Shown here: one piece after another, positions 60,101 to 63,299 of the stretch | Layout of the letters: the number at the start of each line of letters is the position of its first letter | Position numbering within the stretch: position 1 is the first letter of the stretch | DNA from: Saxidomus purpurata | Taxonomy: Eukaryota; Mollusca; Bivalvia; Venerida; Veneridae | Assembly: GCA_022818135.1 (NCBI GenBank) | Contig: JAFMSR010000003.1 | Span: 37,676,595 to 37,740,594, forward strand | Direction: 5' to 3' | Length of the DNA: 64,000 nt | Program-made: the position numbers and the translations under genes | The notes under the pieces: generated by a model | What the model saw: only the letters and a program-made list of their open reading frames with translations | Told to the model about the DNA's origin: nothing | Databases searched by the model: none

Positions 60101-60471
60101 TTCTAACACCCTGTTCACATTATTTATATGGTGCACTCTCATGCGGCCTTTCTCTCGGACCTGTAATTTAAACATAATATGATTACTGGCATAGTATTTG
60201 TTTTTCTTTTTTCTGGCATGCAAATGGACCACTGAAAGAAGTTTAAGTGGTATTGCAGATGAATGTAGGTGTTTACAATGACAGAAAGATATTGAAATAG
60301 ATGGCTGATTTTGCTTTATTGTTAGAACAGACTTAAAACTATTAGTTAGAGTAAAATAGACATTTCTATGAGAGTTACCTGTGGTGTCCCGCTCAGAACC
60401 TCTATAAGGGAAAGTAAATGTGTTCCATCCCTCAAGTCTGTGAACATGTCATCCAAAACTGGTCTCCCAGA
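10390..60471 (-). CDS. DMD: Dystrophin gene, internal portion: 33 exons from CH1 to the start of spectrin repeat R15 (both ends outside the window)
   Basis: Dystrophin links cortical F-actin to the membrane dystroglycan complex. The 33 exons listed separately join in frame (5,727 nt, 1,909 residues) and align collinearly with vertebrate dystrophin. Residues 1-89 are the C-terminal part of CH1; about 106-209 CH2; 210-274 hinge 1 (Ser/Pro-rich); about 275-600 repeats R1-R3; about 604-635 hinge 2; about 636-1704 R4-R13; 1705-1768 a Ser/Thr-rich segment; 1769 onward R14 and the start of R15. Diagnostic strings include [10 protein letters not shown] (start of CH2), DKKSVMMYL (end of CH2), MVVVVDD (R2/R3), [14 protein letters not shown] (R3) and [12 protein letters not shown] (R11). 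Every junction is GT-AG and phases match throughout. The start codon and first half of CH1 lie right of the window; R15 onward lies left. Vertebrate utrophin came from a vertebrate duplication, so an invertebrate copy is the single pro-orthologue; DMD is used in that sense. No frameshift or internal stop was seen, so the gene looks functional. Confidence 0.96.
10772..10870 (+). repeat. SINE-3 fragment (5' part)
   Basis: Contains a tRNA-like head ('ggtttagtggtcaatcgcag', then 'aggtttgattccccact', a B-box-like motif) followed by 'ctttcggatgagacctaaaa'. It is cut off where the complete copy at 34651-34907 continues. Confidence 0.75.
11210..11985. repeat. Diverged tandem array with terminal poly-A
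   Basis: Repeats of 'aagattttaccatctcgagc', 'cctgtgaccttgacctaga' and 'gaccaggggtatttg' recur about every 115-135 bp in six or so copies. The array ends in an A-rich run (from about 11958). It lies in the intron between window exons 32 and 33. Confidence 0.65.
12266..12403 (-). CDS. DMD: Dystrophin window exon 32 (R14)
   Basis: 138 nt, phase 0 to 0, residues 1808-1853: [20 protein letters not shown] then [20 protein letters not shown]. Aligns to 'VKELLQRGDNLQQRITDERKREEIKIKQQ'. 138 nt equals human exon 39 as recalled. Donor GTAAGA, acceptor TTTTAG. The next intron (1,708 bp) carries a tandem array and a SINE fragment. Confidence 0.93.
12649..12830 (-). repeat. SINE-1, near-complete copy, sense to dystrophin
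   Basis: On the minus strand it reads a tRNA-like head ('aaaggttaaggtgtctgcc', then 'gggtttgagaccc') and a tail with 'gaagcggacttgagagtgac' and 'cttcacaatcgagct'. It matches the copy at 54500-54672 and the 3' half at 40163-40270. Confidence 0.8.
12936..13244 (-). CDS. DMD: Dystrophin window exon 31 (Ser/Thr-rich hinge-like segment, start of R14)
   Basis: 309 nt, phase 0 to 0, residues 1705-1807. About 64 residues rich in Thr, Val and Ser (for example [20 protein letters not shown]) precede [19 protein letters not shown], which aligns to human R14 'FNSDIQKLLEPLEAEIQQGV'. Human has only about 13 residues at this junction, so the window protein carries roughly 50 extra. The composition recalls vertebrate hinge 2. 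Donor GTTAGT, acceptor CTTCCAG. The next intron (532 bp) contains a SINE copy at 12649-12830. Confidence 0.92.
13283..13690. repeat. Degenerate dispersed repeat ending in a 'ggacggacggac' motif
   Basis: Starts 'caagtggccgcccaaaaggg', carries two related units with 'gtagggatc' / 'atagggatcgtctac' and 'caagttgcag', and ends 'atggacggacggacaacc'. Same class as the 32 kb and 37 kb elements by ending and unit style. Confidence 0.55.
13989..14147 (-). CDS. DMD: Dystrophin window exon 30 (R13)
   Basis: 159 nt, phase 0 to 0, residues 1652-1704: [20 protein letters not shown] then [20 protein letters not shown]. Aligns to 'LVEPQISELNHRFAAISHRIK' at the end of R13. Donor GTGAGC, acceptor CGACAG. The next intron (744 bp) holds a degenerate repeat at 13283-13690. 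Confidence 0.94.
14599..14754 (-). CDS. DMD: Dystrophin window exon 29 (R13)
   Basis: 156 nt, phase 0 to 0, residues 1600-1651: [20 protein letters not shown] then [20 protein letters not shown]. Aligns to 'MDTFDQNVDHITKWIIQADTLLDES'-type R13 sequence. Donor GTAAAT, acceptor TTTTTTCAG. The next intron is 451 bp. Confidence 0.92.
15100..15135. repeat. ACAG microsatellite
   Basis: About nine copies of the tetramer cagA, at the end of a degenerate dispersed repeat (about 14920-15135). Confidence 0.85.
15601..15783 (-). CDS. DMD: Dystrophin window exon 28 (R12)
   Basis: 183 nt, phase 0 to 0, residues 1539-1599: [20 protein letters not shown], ending [16 protein letters not shown]. Aligns to 'ATQKEIEKQKVHLKSITEVGEAL...'. 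Donor GTGACT, acceptor TTTTAG. The next intron (846 bp) has degenerate repeat and an ACAG microsatellite at 15100-15135. Confidence 0.93.
16079..16246 (-). CDS. DMD: Dystrophin window exon 27 (R11-R12)
   Basis: 168 nt, phase 0 to 0, residues 1483-1538: [20 protein letters not shown] then [20 protein letters not shown]. Aligns to 'VTERKQQLEKCLKLSRKMRKEMNVLTEWLAATDMEL'. Donor GTTGGT, acceptor CTATAG. The next intron is 295 bp. Confidence 0.94.
16671..16826 (-). CDS. DMD: Dystrophin window exon 26 (R11)
   Basis: 156 nt, phase 0 to 0, residues 1431-1482: [20 protein letters not shown] then [20 protein letters not shown]. Nearly collinear with '[38 protein letters not shown]', one of the best-conserved rod segments here. 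156 nt equals human exon 33 as recalled. Donor GTACAG. The next intron is 424 bp. Confidence 0.96.
17474..17647 (-). CDS. DMD: Dystrophin window exon 25 (R10-R11)
   Basis: 174 nt, phase 0 to 0, residues 1373-1430: [20 protein letters not shown] then [20 protein letters not shown]. Aligns to '[34 protein letters not shown]'. 174 nt equals human exon 32 as recalled. Donor GTATGT, acceptor TTTTACAG. The next intron (647 bp) holds a degenerate hairpin-element fragment near 17040-17070. Confidence 0.95.
18060..18188 (-). CDS. DMD: Dystrophin window exon 24 (R10)
   Basis: 129 nt, phase 0 to 0, residues 1330-1372: [20 protein letters not shown] then [20 protein letters not shown]. Aligns to 'HEISLEEMKKHNQGKEAAQRVLSQ'. 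Donor GTACTA, acceptor TTTCAG. The next intron is 412 bp with nothing notable. Confidence 0.92.
18820..19400. repeat. Degenerate dispersed repeat with two to three long units
   Basis: Recurring 'caattttgaccc' / 'ggtttatatttgag' and 'ctttgcagaggtccactac' / 'ctcggtagaaggccactag' units, an A20 run near 18942, and an end with 'ggacggaagacgtatgacgg'. This terminal motif is typical of the same repeat class as 32157-33417. Confidence 0.5.
19510..19671 (-). CDS. DMD: Dystrophin window exon 23 (R10)
   Basis: 162 nt, phase 0 to 0, residues 1276-1329: [20 protein letters not shown] then [20 protein letters not shown]. Aligns to 'RQKLLEQSIQSAQETEKSLHLI...'. 162 nt equals human exon 30 as recalled. Donor GTTGGT, acceptor CTGTAG. 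The next intron (1,321 bp) holds a degenerate repeat at 18820-19400. Confidence 0.93.
20065..20217 (-). CDS. DMD: Dystrophin window exon 22 (R9)
   Basis: 153 nt, phase 0 to 0, residues 1225-1275: [20 protein letters not shown], then [17 protein letters not shown]. Aligns to 'LENLMRHSEDNPNQIRILAQTL...'. Lacks the usual Trp of helix B (Tyr-Val-Arg-Lys in place of SRWRE). Donor GTAAAG, acceptor TTTACAG. The next intron is 393 bp. Confidence 0.92.
21837..21940 (-). CDS. DMD: Dystrophin window exon 21 (R9)
   Basis: 104 nt, phase 1 to 0, residues 1190-1224: [20 protein letters not shown] then [15 protein letters not shown]. The AEEISE string is shared with human 'YLEKANKWLNEVEFKL...GGAEEISEVLDSL'. 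Exons 20+21 total 318 nt, as do human exons 27+28 (recalled). Donor GTAAGT, acceptor TTGCAG. The next intron is 1,619 bp of AT-rich sequence with no clear element. Confidence 0.92.
22391..22443. repeat. Short palindromic element (hairpin family, degenerate copy 3)
   Basis: Retains 'tagcctgcacatccatgcag' and 'tctgatcatgatcttcaact', matching the right half of the element at 7481-7537. Confidence 0.5.
23174..23387 (-). CDS. DMD: Dystrophin window exon 20 (R8-R9)
   Basis: 214 nt, phase 0 to 1, residues 1119-1189: [40 protein letters not shown], ending [11 protein letters not shown]. Aligns to 'KVKLLTESVNSVIAQAPP...'. Donor GTAGTC, acceptor TTTCCAG. The next intron (1,233 bp) holds a degenerate hairpin element near 22391. 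Confidence 0.93.
23604..24044 (-). CDS. DMD: Dystrophin window exon 19 (R7-R8), unusually long
   Basis: 441 nt, phase 0 to 0, residues 972-1118, the longest exon here. Starts [20 protein letters not shown] and ends [14 protein letters not shown]; it contains [20 protein letters not shown]. Aligns to 'LKKWMAEVDVFLKEE...LNTQWDHMCQQVYARKEALK...'. The length equals human exons 24+25+26 (114+156+171, recalled). Donor GTAATC, acceptor TTATCAG. The next intron is 216 bp. Confidence 0.95.
24349..24564 (-). CDS. DMD: Dystrophin window exon 18 (R6)
   Basis: 216 nt, phase 0 to 0, residues 900-971: [40 protein letters not shown], then [18 protein letters not shown]. Matches 'LYYLSTTVKEMSKKAPSE...GRWKKLSSQLVEHCQKLEEQ'. 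Donor GTTAGA. The next intron is 304 bp. Confidence 0.94.
25354..25526 (-). CDS. DMD: Dystrophin window exon 17 (R5-R6)
   Basis: 173 nt, phase 1 to 0, residues 842-899: [20 protein letters not shown] then [20 protein letters not shown]. Direct splicing from exon 16 gives the same spacing as human 'VFSDVQAREKELQTIFDTLPP', so no exon appears to be missing. Donor GTAAGT, acceptor TTTCAG. The next intron is 789 bp with no recognisable element. Confidence 0.94.
27080..27260. repeat. Diverged tandem repeat, about 50 bp unit
   Basis: Several copies of 'caaatttagtacacattaac' plus 'tttacaatatgtatcaaact' in the large intron between window exons 16 and 17. Confidence 0.6.
27673..28935. repeat. 38 bp minisatellite, about 33 copies
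   Basis: Unit of about 38 bp built from 'aatcatggtctacactgg' and 'tcatggtttaccagtacatt'. Copies vary (catggtc/cagagtc, some truncated). The open frames across it (for example 28323-28568) only reflect the periodicity. The first half of the unit matches an arm of the dispersed hairpin element. Confidence 0.95.
29619..29769 (-). CDS. DMD: Dystrophin window exon 16 (R5)
   Basis: 151 nt, phase 0 to 1, residues 792-841: [20 protein letters not shown], ending [12 protein letters not shown]. Aligns to 'CKDEVNRLSDLQPQIERLK...FKQVFSDV'. Donor GTATGT, acceptor TTTACAG. The 4.1 kb intron that follows holds the 27.7-28.9 kb minisatellite. Confidence 0.92.
30241..30482 (-). CDS. DMD: Dystrophin window exon 15 (R4-R5)
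   Basis: 242 nt, phase 1 to 0, residues 711-791: [20 protein letters not shown], then [20 protein letters not shown]. Equivalent to 'ASEQLNSRWIEF...FYNQLQQLEQMTTTAENWL'. 242 nt equals human exon 20 as recalled. Donor GTAAGT, acceptor TTTACAG. The next intron is 471 bp with nothing notable. Confidence 0.94.
30873..30960 (-). CDS. DMD: Dystrophin window exon 14 (R4)
   Basis: 88 nt, phase 0 to 1, residues 682-710: [20 protein letters not shown] then QTLSSELRQ. 88 nt and these phases match human exon 19 as recalled. The donor region holds two tandem GT sites (GTAGGTAA); the first keeps frame with exon 15. The next intron is 390 bp with nothing notable. Confidence 0.92.
31747..32010 (-). CDS. DMD: Dystrophin window exon 13 (hinge 2, start of R4)
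   Basis: 264 nt, phase 0 to 0, residues 594-681. An acidic, proline-containing linker leads to [17 protein letters not shown] and then [19 protein letters not shown], the first helix of R4 (human 'KKRQITVDSEIRKRLDVDITELHSW'). The basic cluster aligns with human KKRQ but reads KKRKV here, like a monopartite nuclear localisation core. Donor GTATTG. The next intron (786 bp) carries degenerate repeat and a GAAT microsatellite near 31400-31430. Confidence 0.94.
32157..33417. repeat. Dispersed element with tandem core, about 8 x 144 bp
   Basis: Starts at about 'acaagggcggccc', then repeats a unit containing 'gacctagtttttgacccc', 'agatgacccatattcgaact' and 'ttaccTCTAGAGtgttaac' about every 143-145 bp. 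It ends with 'ggacggacgacagacgacgg' and 'agctcaggtgagctaaaa'. The unit orientation is constant. I know this style from bivalve genomes; the family name needs a library search. Confidence 0.85.
33770..34025 (-). repeat. SINE-3-related element, starting about 10 bp into an intron
   Basis: On the minus strand a B-box-like 'ggttcaaatcacggcc' is followed by 'tattggtgcttcacatcggg' and 'catgtaaaagaacc', shared with the SINE-3 copies at 46795 and 34651. The head seems truncated at the exon 12 donor side. Confidence 0.65.
34036..34215 (-). CDS. DMD: Dystrophin window exon 12 (R3)
   Basis: 180 nt, phase 0 to 0, residues 534-593: [20 protein letters not shown], ending [18 protein letters not shown] (human 'FARCWDNLVQKLEKSTAQ'). 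Closes R3. 180 nt equals human exon 16 as recalled. Donor GTATAT; SINE-related sequence begins about 10 bp into the intron. The next intron is 2,025 bp. Confidence 0.94.
34651..34907 (-). repeat. SINE-3, complete copy
   Basis: On the minus strand: tRNA-like head ('ggtttagtggttaacttgct', then 'agcagattccatccc'), conserved centre ('ctttcagataagaccta', 'attggtgctgtacactgggc', 'atgttaaagaa') and tail ('ggctgttggtcatttggatt'). The centre resembles the widespread metazoan SINE core often called Nin-DC; that assignment is from memory. It ends 24 bp from the donor of window exon 11. Confidence 0.8.
34932..35170 (-). CDS. DMD: Dystrophin window exon 11 (R2-R3)
   Basis: 239 nt, residues 454-533: [40 protein letters not shown], then [16 protein letters not shown]. 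Very close to human 'LGDRWANICRWTEDRWVLLQDILLKWQ'. The donor is the weaker GTTTGT, and a complete SINE lies 24 bp inside the following 716 bp intron. Confidence 0.96.
35495..35680. repeat. 20 bp minisatellite, about 8-9 diverged copies
   Basis: Unit close to 'tacattgcttacaatgtctc' with insertions. It lies in the 555 bp intron, ending 46 bp from window exon 10. Confidence 0.8.
35726..35961 (-). CDS. DMD: Dystrophin window exon 10 (R2)
   Basis: 236 nt, residues 375-453 plus 1 nt: [20 protein letters not shown] then LTRIEERIS, ending [18 protein letters not shown]. The MVVVVD string is a hallmark of dystrophin. Donor GTAAGA, acceptor TTTTTAAG. The next intron (555 bp) contains a 20 bp minisatellite at 35495-35680. 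Confidence 0.96.
36452..36465. repeat. C14 homopolymer
   Basis: Fourteen consecutive C (G on the coding strand of dystrophin), between 'tcttaca' and its complement 'tgtaaga', next to the fold-back element. Confidence 0.9.
36655..36765. repeat. Fold-back element with about 48 bp inverted arms
   Basis: Arm 36655-36702 (begins ggttcagatggaaatatctg) pairs with 36716-36765 (ends gatatttccatctgaacc), separated by 13 bases. Few mismatches, so it may be young. Nearby 36500-36522 is also palindromic (gtgacgta...tgacgtcac). Confidence 0.85.
36898..37870. repeat. Tandem-core element, six units of about 140 and 155-162 bp in alternation
   Basis: Units carry 'aaggggcataactctgtc', 'tgaccttgacctacaaa', 'ggcggcatcac' and 'aatcttaagaaatggcaaag'. 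The array ends 'tgtgacggacggacaaagcg'. Spacing from the shared 'aatctaagt' alternates long and short because every second unit lacks the 'ccaacgttaagttttgga' block. Confidence 0.88.
38952..39133 (-). CDS. DMD: Dystrophin window exon 9 (R1)
   Basis: 182 nt, phase 0 to 2, residues 315-374: [20 protein letters not shown], then a segment ending [16 protein letters not shown]. Equivalent to 'YMMDLTAHQGRVGNILQLG...NSRWECLRVASMEKQS'. 182 nt equals human exon 11 as recalled. Donor GTAAGT, acceptor TTTTTAG. The next intron (2,990 bp) holds the fold-back element and the 150 bp tandem array. Confidence 0.96.
40163..40270 (-). repeat. SINE-1, 3' half
   Basis: Minus strand: 'gaagcaaactcgagagtaac', 'aagcttcaagctttctttac', as in the tail of the 54500 copy. 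The tRNA-like head is missing. Confidence 0.75.
40517..40711 (-). CDS. DMD: Dystrophin window exon 8 (hinge 1, start of R1)
   Basis: 195 nt, phase 0 to 0, residues 250-314. A Ser-rich start ([18 protein letters not shown]) completes hinge 1, then [20 protein letters not shown] opens R1 (human 'YQTALEEVLSWLLSAEDTLQ'). The exon begins directly with ATG in a strong initiation context after an acceptor ending TTTAAG. Hinge 1 is shorter than in vertebrates. Donor GTATCA. The next intron is 1,383 bp and holds a SINE 3' half at 40163-40270. Confidence 0.95.
40712..46549 (-). other. 5.8 kb intron between window exons 7 and 8 (within hinge 1)
   Basis: Contains one complete SINE (41704-41930), a two-unit tandem duplication with 'ccttgaactttgag' (about 43705-43820) and a GAT/GAA-rich low-complexity tract (about 45776-45880). 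No exon could be supported. Confidence 0.75.
41704..41930 (+). repeat. SINE-2, complete copy
   Basis: The tRNA-like head carries an A box ('ttagctcactggtta') and B box ('gggttcaaatccc'), then 'ctacccagctgtaaatgggt' and an A/T-rich tail ('gaagctttcttcatattcaa'). The tail resembles that of SINE-1. It is not a functional tRNA because it continues into the SINE body. Confidence 0.8.
46550..46740 (-). CDS. DMD: Dystrophin window exon 7 (end of CH2, start of hinge 1)
   Basis: 191 nt, residues 186-249: [20 protein letters not shown] then KVLP, followed by a Ser/Pro-rich tail ([16 protein letters not shown]) ending TSG. The first part closes CH2 ('YPDKKSILMYITSLFQVLP' in human); the tail is hinge 1. 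Donor GTATGT, acceptor GATTTTAG, ends in phase 0. The open frame upstream of the acceptor runs into a SINE and is not coding. Confidence 0.95.
46795..46995 (+). repeat. SINE-3, 5'-truncated, antisense to dystrophin
   Basis: Contains 'ctttcggatgagacctaaaa', 'ccgaggtccgatgtatcggt', 'gctgtacatcgggcatgtaa' and tail 'gcgtttggtcatatggatta'. It lies 54 bp upstream of the acceptor of window exon 7. Confidence 0.8.
47747..47786. repeat. Short palindromic element (hairpin family, copy 4)
   Basis: 'cagtgcagatcatgatcaga' pairs with 'tgatcatgatctgtactg' in 40 bp, the most compact copy. It is 68 bp downstream of window exon 6. Confidence 0.7.
47854..47969 (-). CDS. DMD: Dystrophin window exon 6 (CH2)
   Basis: 116 nt, residues 147-185 plus 1 nt: [20 protein letters not shown] then [19 protein letters not shown]. 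Matches 'RPDLFDWN...RLEHAFNIARYQLGIEKLLDPED'. Donor GTAGGC, acceptor TTTCAG. The next intron (1,113 bp) contains a SINE fragment and a hairpin element. Confidence 0.96.
48329..48487. repeat. Two-copy tandem duplication of about 80 bp
   Basis: 'agagtaaccaatctagggat' and 'accttttctttcctgttac' / 'acctttctctcctttactc' recur. Lies 67 bp downstream of window exon 5. Confidence 0.75.
48554..48634 (-). CDS. DMD: Dystrophin window exon 5 (CH2)
   Basis: 81 nt, residues 120-146 plus 2 nt: [20 protein letters not shown] then ALIHRY, matching human 'VNVINFTTSWSDGLALNALIH'. This is the most conserved part of CH2. Donor GTAAGT, acceptor TTTCAG. The following 584 bp intron carries a partial tandem duplication (48329-48487). 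Confidence 0.96.
49688..49779 (-). CDS. DMD: Dystrophin window exon 4 (CH1-CH2 linker, start of CH2)
   Basis: 92 nt, ends in phase 2, residues 90-119: [20 protein letters not shown] then [10 protein letters not shown], equivalent to '[29 protein letters not shown]'. Together with exon 5 (81 nt) it totals 173 nt, the length I recall for human exon 6, so an intron divides this exon in the window. Donor GTAAGG. The intron to exon 5 is 1,053 bp with no recognisable element. Confidence 0.95.
49780..53568 (-). other. 3.8 kb intron between window exons 3 and 4
   Basis: AT-rich; the only clear structure is the 48 bp minisatellite at 52968-53444. 52500-52900 is less AT-rich (for example 'ggaggcggcaattaccc') but matches nothing I recognise. 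Confidence 0.7.
52968..53444. repeat. 48 bp minisatellite, about 10 copies
   Basis: Unit of 'tcagtgctgtatggtgacac' plus 'caattcattgctgtatgg' plus 'tacaatcatg'. Each unit is itself a near-duplication around 'gctgtatgg'. It begins about 125 bp from the acceptor side of window exon 3 and runs leftward... its right end is 125 bp from the exon 3 donor. Confidence 0.9.
53569..53661 (-). CDS. DMD: Dystrophin window exon 3 (end of CH1)
   Basis: 93 nt, phase 0 to 0, residues 59-89: [20 protein letters not shown] then [11 protein letters not shown]. The 'IVDGN.KLTLG..W.IILHWQ' signature is the C-terminal helix of a dystrophin-family CH1. Donor GTAAGT, acceptor TTTCAG. Same length as human exon 5 as I recall it. 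The next intron is 3.8 kb. Confidence 0.96.
54500..54672 (+). repeat. SINE-1, complete copy
   Basis: Head 'aaaggttaaggtgtctgcag' and 'gcagattcgaccccac' (A- and B-box-like), body 'gtacctcctcaaatgacact', tail 'caagctttcttcacaatcaa'. Defines the family also seen at 12649 and 40163. Confidence 0.82.
57276..57872. repeat. 38 bp minisatellite, about 16 copies
   Basis: Unit of 'atcaaatggtcctgaagggg' plus 'gtcggaaaagacagcctt'. Purine-rich on the plus strand. Unrelated in sequence to the 27.7 kb array despite the same period. Confidence 0.93.
60080..60160 (-). CDS. DMD: Dystrophin window exon 2 (CH1)
   Basis: 81 nt, phase 0 to 0, residues 32-58: [19 protein letters not shown] then EVLEKQYS, equivalent to human 'KEKGSTRVHALNNVNKALRVLQ'. 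This is the CH1 stretch usually counted within the second actin-binding surface. Donor GTAAGT, acceptor TTACAG. It is followed by a 6.4 kb intron. Confidence 0.95.
60379..60471 (-). CDS. DMD: Dystrophin window exon 1 (CH1)
   Basis: 93 nt, phase 0 to 0, residues 1-31. Reads [16 protein letters not shown] then [14 protein letters not shown], matching the CH1 core of dystrophin ('LFSDLQDGRRLLDLLEGLTG' in human). Acceptor TTTCAG, donor GTAACT. From memory, human exon 3 is also 93 nt. The intron to exon 2 is 218 bp and unremarkable. Confidence 0.95.
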
Positions 60472-60754
60472 CTGAAATGTAAATATAATGTAGATTTATC
60501 ATTTTTACTGCATTCAGAATCAAGAGAAAGTTGAATTGAAAACTAAAGATGTTAGCTAACCAACTAGCTTGCAAGTTAACTTAGCATTTAATGGATTTAA
60601 ATATGATTTCGTATTTCTGTTTTAACTCTACTTGACCAGTTGAATTGGGTGCCAAATAATGAGTAATTTCCAGCAAGGCAGTTTGAAATTGAAGTTACTT
60701 TTAACTAAAAACCCTGTTTGTGACAAATGATTCTGCCTTTGTGACCTTTGTATC

Positions 60755-60810
60755 TAGTGTCGACCTTGAGCAGTCAGCACATCTGTGCAGTGTAATCATG
60801 ATCTGCAGTG
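60755..60810. repeat. Short palindromic element (hairpin family, degenerate copy 5)
   Basis: Ends 'gtgtaatcatgatctgcagtg', matching the right arm of the family; the left arm is diverged. Confidence 0.5.
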
Positions 60811-60880
60811 TTCAATATTCAGCAAATAAATTTTCAGTATTATCTCTTTGAACAAGTCAAATCCCTGCAGGATAATTGCC

Positions 60881-62160
60881 TGATCATCCTGTGTTTCATG
60901 GTTTGGACTGAACCTGACCATGCCTGTGTTTCATGGTCTGGACTGAACCTGACTATCCTGTGTTTCATGGTCTTGACGAGCCTGACCTTGCCTGTGTTTC
61001 ATGGTCTGGACTGAGCCTGACTGAACCTGACCATGCCTGTGTTTCATGGTCTTGACTGAACCTGGCCATGCCTGTGTTTCATGGTCTGGACTGTATCTGA
61101 CCATCCTGTGTTTCATGGTCTTAACTGAACCTGACCATCCTGTGTTTTATGGTCTTTACTGAACCTGACCATCCTGTGTTTCATGGTCTTGACTGAACCT
61201 GACCATCCTGTGTTTCATGGTCTTAACTGAACCTGACCATCCTGTGTTTTATGGTCTGGACTGTGCCTGACCATCCTGTGTTTCATGGTCTAGACTGAGC
61301 CTGGCCATCCTGTGTTTCCTGGTCTGGACTGAACTTGACCATGCATGTGTTTCATGGTCTGGACTGTGCCTGACCATCCTGTGTTTCATGGTCTAGACTA
61401 GGCCTGACCTTTTCTGTGTTTCATGGTCTGGACTGAGCCTGGCCATCCTGTGTTTCCTGGTCTGGACTGAGCCTGGCCATGCCTGTGTTTCATGGTCTGG
61501 ACTGAGCCTGACCATGCCTGTGTTTCATGGTCTAGACTGGGCCTGACCTTTCTGTGTTACATGGTCTGGACTGAGCCTGGCCATGCCTGTGTTTCATGGT
61601 CTGGACTGAGTCTGACCATGCCTGTGTTTCATGGTCTAGGCTGGGCCTGACCTTTCTGTGTTACATGGTCTGGACTGAGCCTGGCCATGACTGTGTTTCA
61701 TGGTCTGGACTAGACCTGACCATCCGGTGTTTCATGCTCTGGACTGGGCATGGCCATCCTGTGTTCCATGTTCTGGTCTGGGCCTGACCATGCCTATGTT
61801 TCATGGTCTGGACTTAGTCTGACCATGCCTGTGTTTCATGGTCTGGACTGAGTCTGGCCATTCCTGTGTTTCATGTTCTGGTCTGGGCCTGACCATGCCT
61901 GTGTTTCATGGTCTGGACTGAGCCTGGCCATCCTTTTTCCTGGTCGGACTGAGCCTGCCTGCCTGTGTTTCATGGTCTGGACTGGGCCTGACCATGCCTG
62001 TGTTTCATGGTCTAGACTGGGCCTGACCTTTCTGTGTTACATGGTCTGGACTGAGCCTGGCCATGCCTGTGTTTCATGGTCTGAACTTAGTCTGACCATG
62101 CCTGTGTTTCATGGCCTGGACTGAACCTGGCCATGCCTGTGTTTCATGGTCTGGACTGGG
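60881..62160. repeat. 34-35 bp minisatellite, about 36 copies
   Basis: Unit 'tgtgtttcatggtctggact' plus 'gaacctgaccatgcc', alternating 34 and 35 bp (ccatcc / ccatgcc). Open frames on both strands across it (61596-61787, 61873-62124, 60931-61116) are periodicity artefacts. Confidence 0.95.
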
Positions 62161-63299
62161 CAACTGTTTGTTTGTTAATAATCATTAACTGTGTTTCTCT
62201 GAAGTAAAATGCCTGCAAACAAGCAGCATGTTCTGTTACAAGATATCCACTTTCAAGCCCACACGATACAACTACCCTAACGGAAAGTTATCCCTCATTT
62301 TTTAATAATATCCCTAAAAATGTTGATCTTTTATATGACTTGCGCTTAGATAAGAGCTACCAATCCATTATTTTCTCTCAACAGATGAACATGGTCTTCT
62401 CATAAAAGATGTGCAGTAATAGTAACTGTAACTGACCTTGGTGGTCTTTAAATTTCTGTCTGGGCCAAGCAGTTCATTAGAGGTGATATTGTCACTTGTC
62501 TATCTACTTTATTGTTGCTGTTACTTCAGTATCTCTGTAAAACCTACTGTCTGACACACTCAAGCACTTTATTGACCGTCTCAATGACAGCTTCAACCAC
62601 TAGTTATTTCGCAGTCTTAATGAAGAATCTTGTTTTCGGGGCAATAACTATAAAGTCTCTAAGTAAATGTGTCTGTGACAAATAGATCATAAAGAACAAA
62701 ACATGGTCAGGCTTTATATACTCTGTTTTCCCCAAGACCTTTACTGCAAATTGCAAAATATTTGCAACCATTTGCTGTAAATTGAGTAATATTTGCAATT
62801 AATTAACTTTCGCTATTTTCGCAAATTTCCAACTTCACTTATTTAAATCTCGATAAAGATTCATTTCACATTATATTTCCTATAAGAGAATTCTCCTGTT
62901 TGTGAATTTAAAAATCACAAATAAGTATGCCTGCTCCCCAATCATGAAATTTTCGTCACAAATTTTGTTACCCATTTTACAGTATTAGATCTAGTCTGAT
63001 AGCAAATTCGAATAAGTCATTAATGTCAGGTTATATTGTATCACTTTATATTGCAATAGCTTCTGCCAATGTGAATAAATGCTCAACAAAATGGATTCCA
63101 AGATAATAGAGATGTGAACATTTTCAAATATATTGTATCTAAAATTATTTAGTATGGAATTATAAATTGTACAGACTTATATCAACTGTCAGTTATATTT
63201 CATCCTGACACGAGTAATTTAAATTTAAGTTTTGACTGCAGTTCTTAAATGGTTCCTTAGATAACAATGTGACAGTCTTGCTTTCCACTTGAAGATACC

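Noticed and set aside
10390..60471. Assignment as utrophin or as a spectrin
   Set aside because: Utrophin is a vertebrate paralogue; spectrins lack the MVVVVD and hinge pattern and have a different repeat order. Dystrophin collinearity extends over 1,900 residues.
60808..62124. Frames on both strands with 'MVWTEPDHACVSW'-like repeats
   Set aside because: Products of the 34-35 bp minisatellite, not genes.
62955..62985. Minus-strand 'TVKWVTKF' that resembles the CH1 'TFTKWVNAQF' of the missing upstream exon
   Set aside because: Stops lie immediately upstream, no donor follows, and only the KWV core matches.
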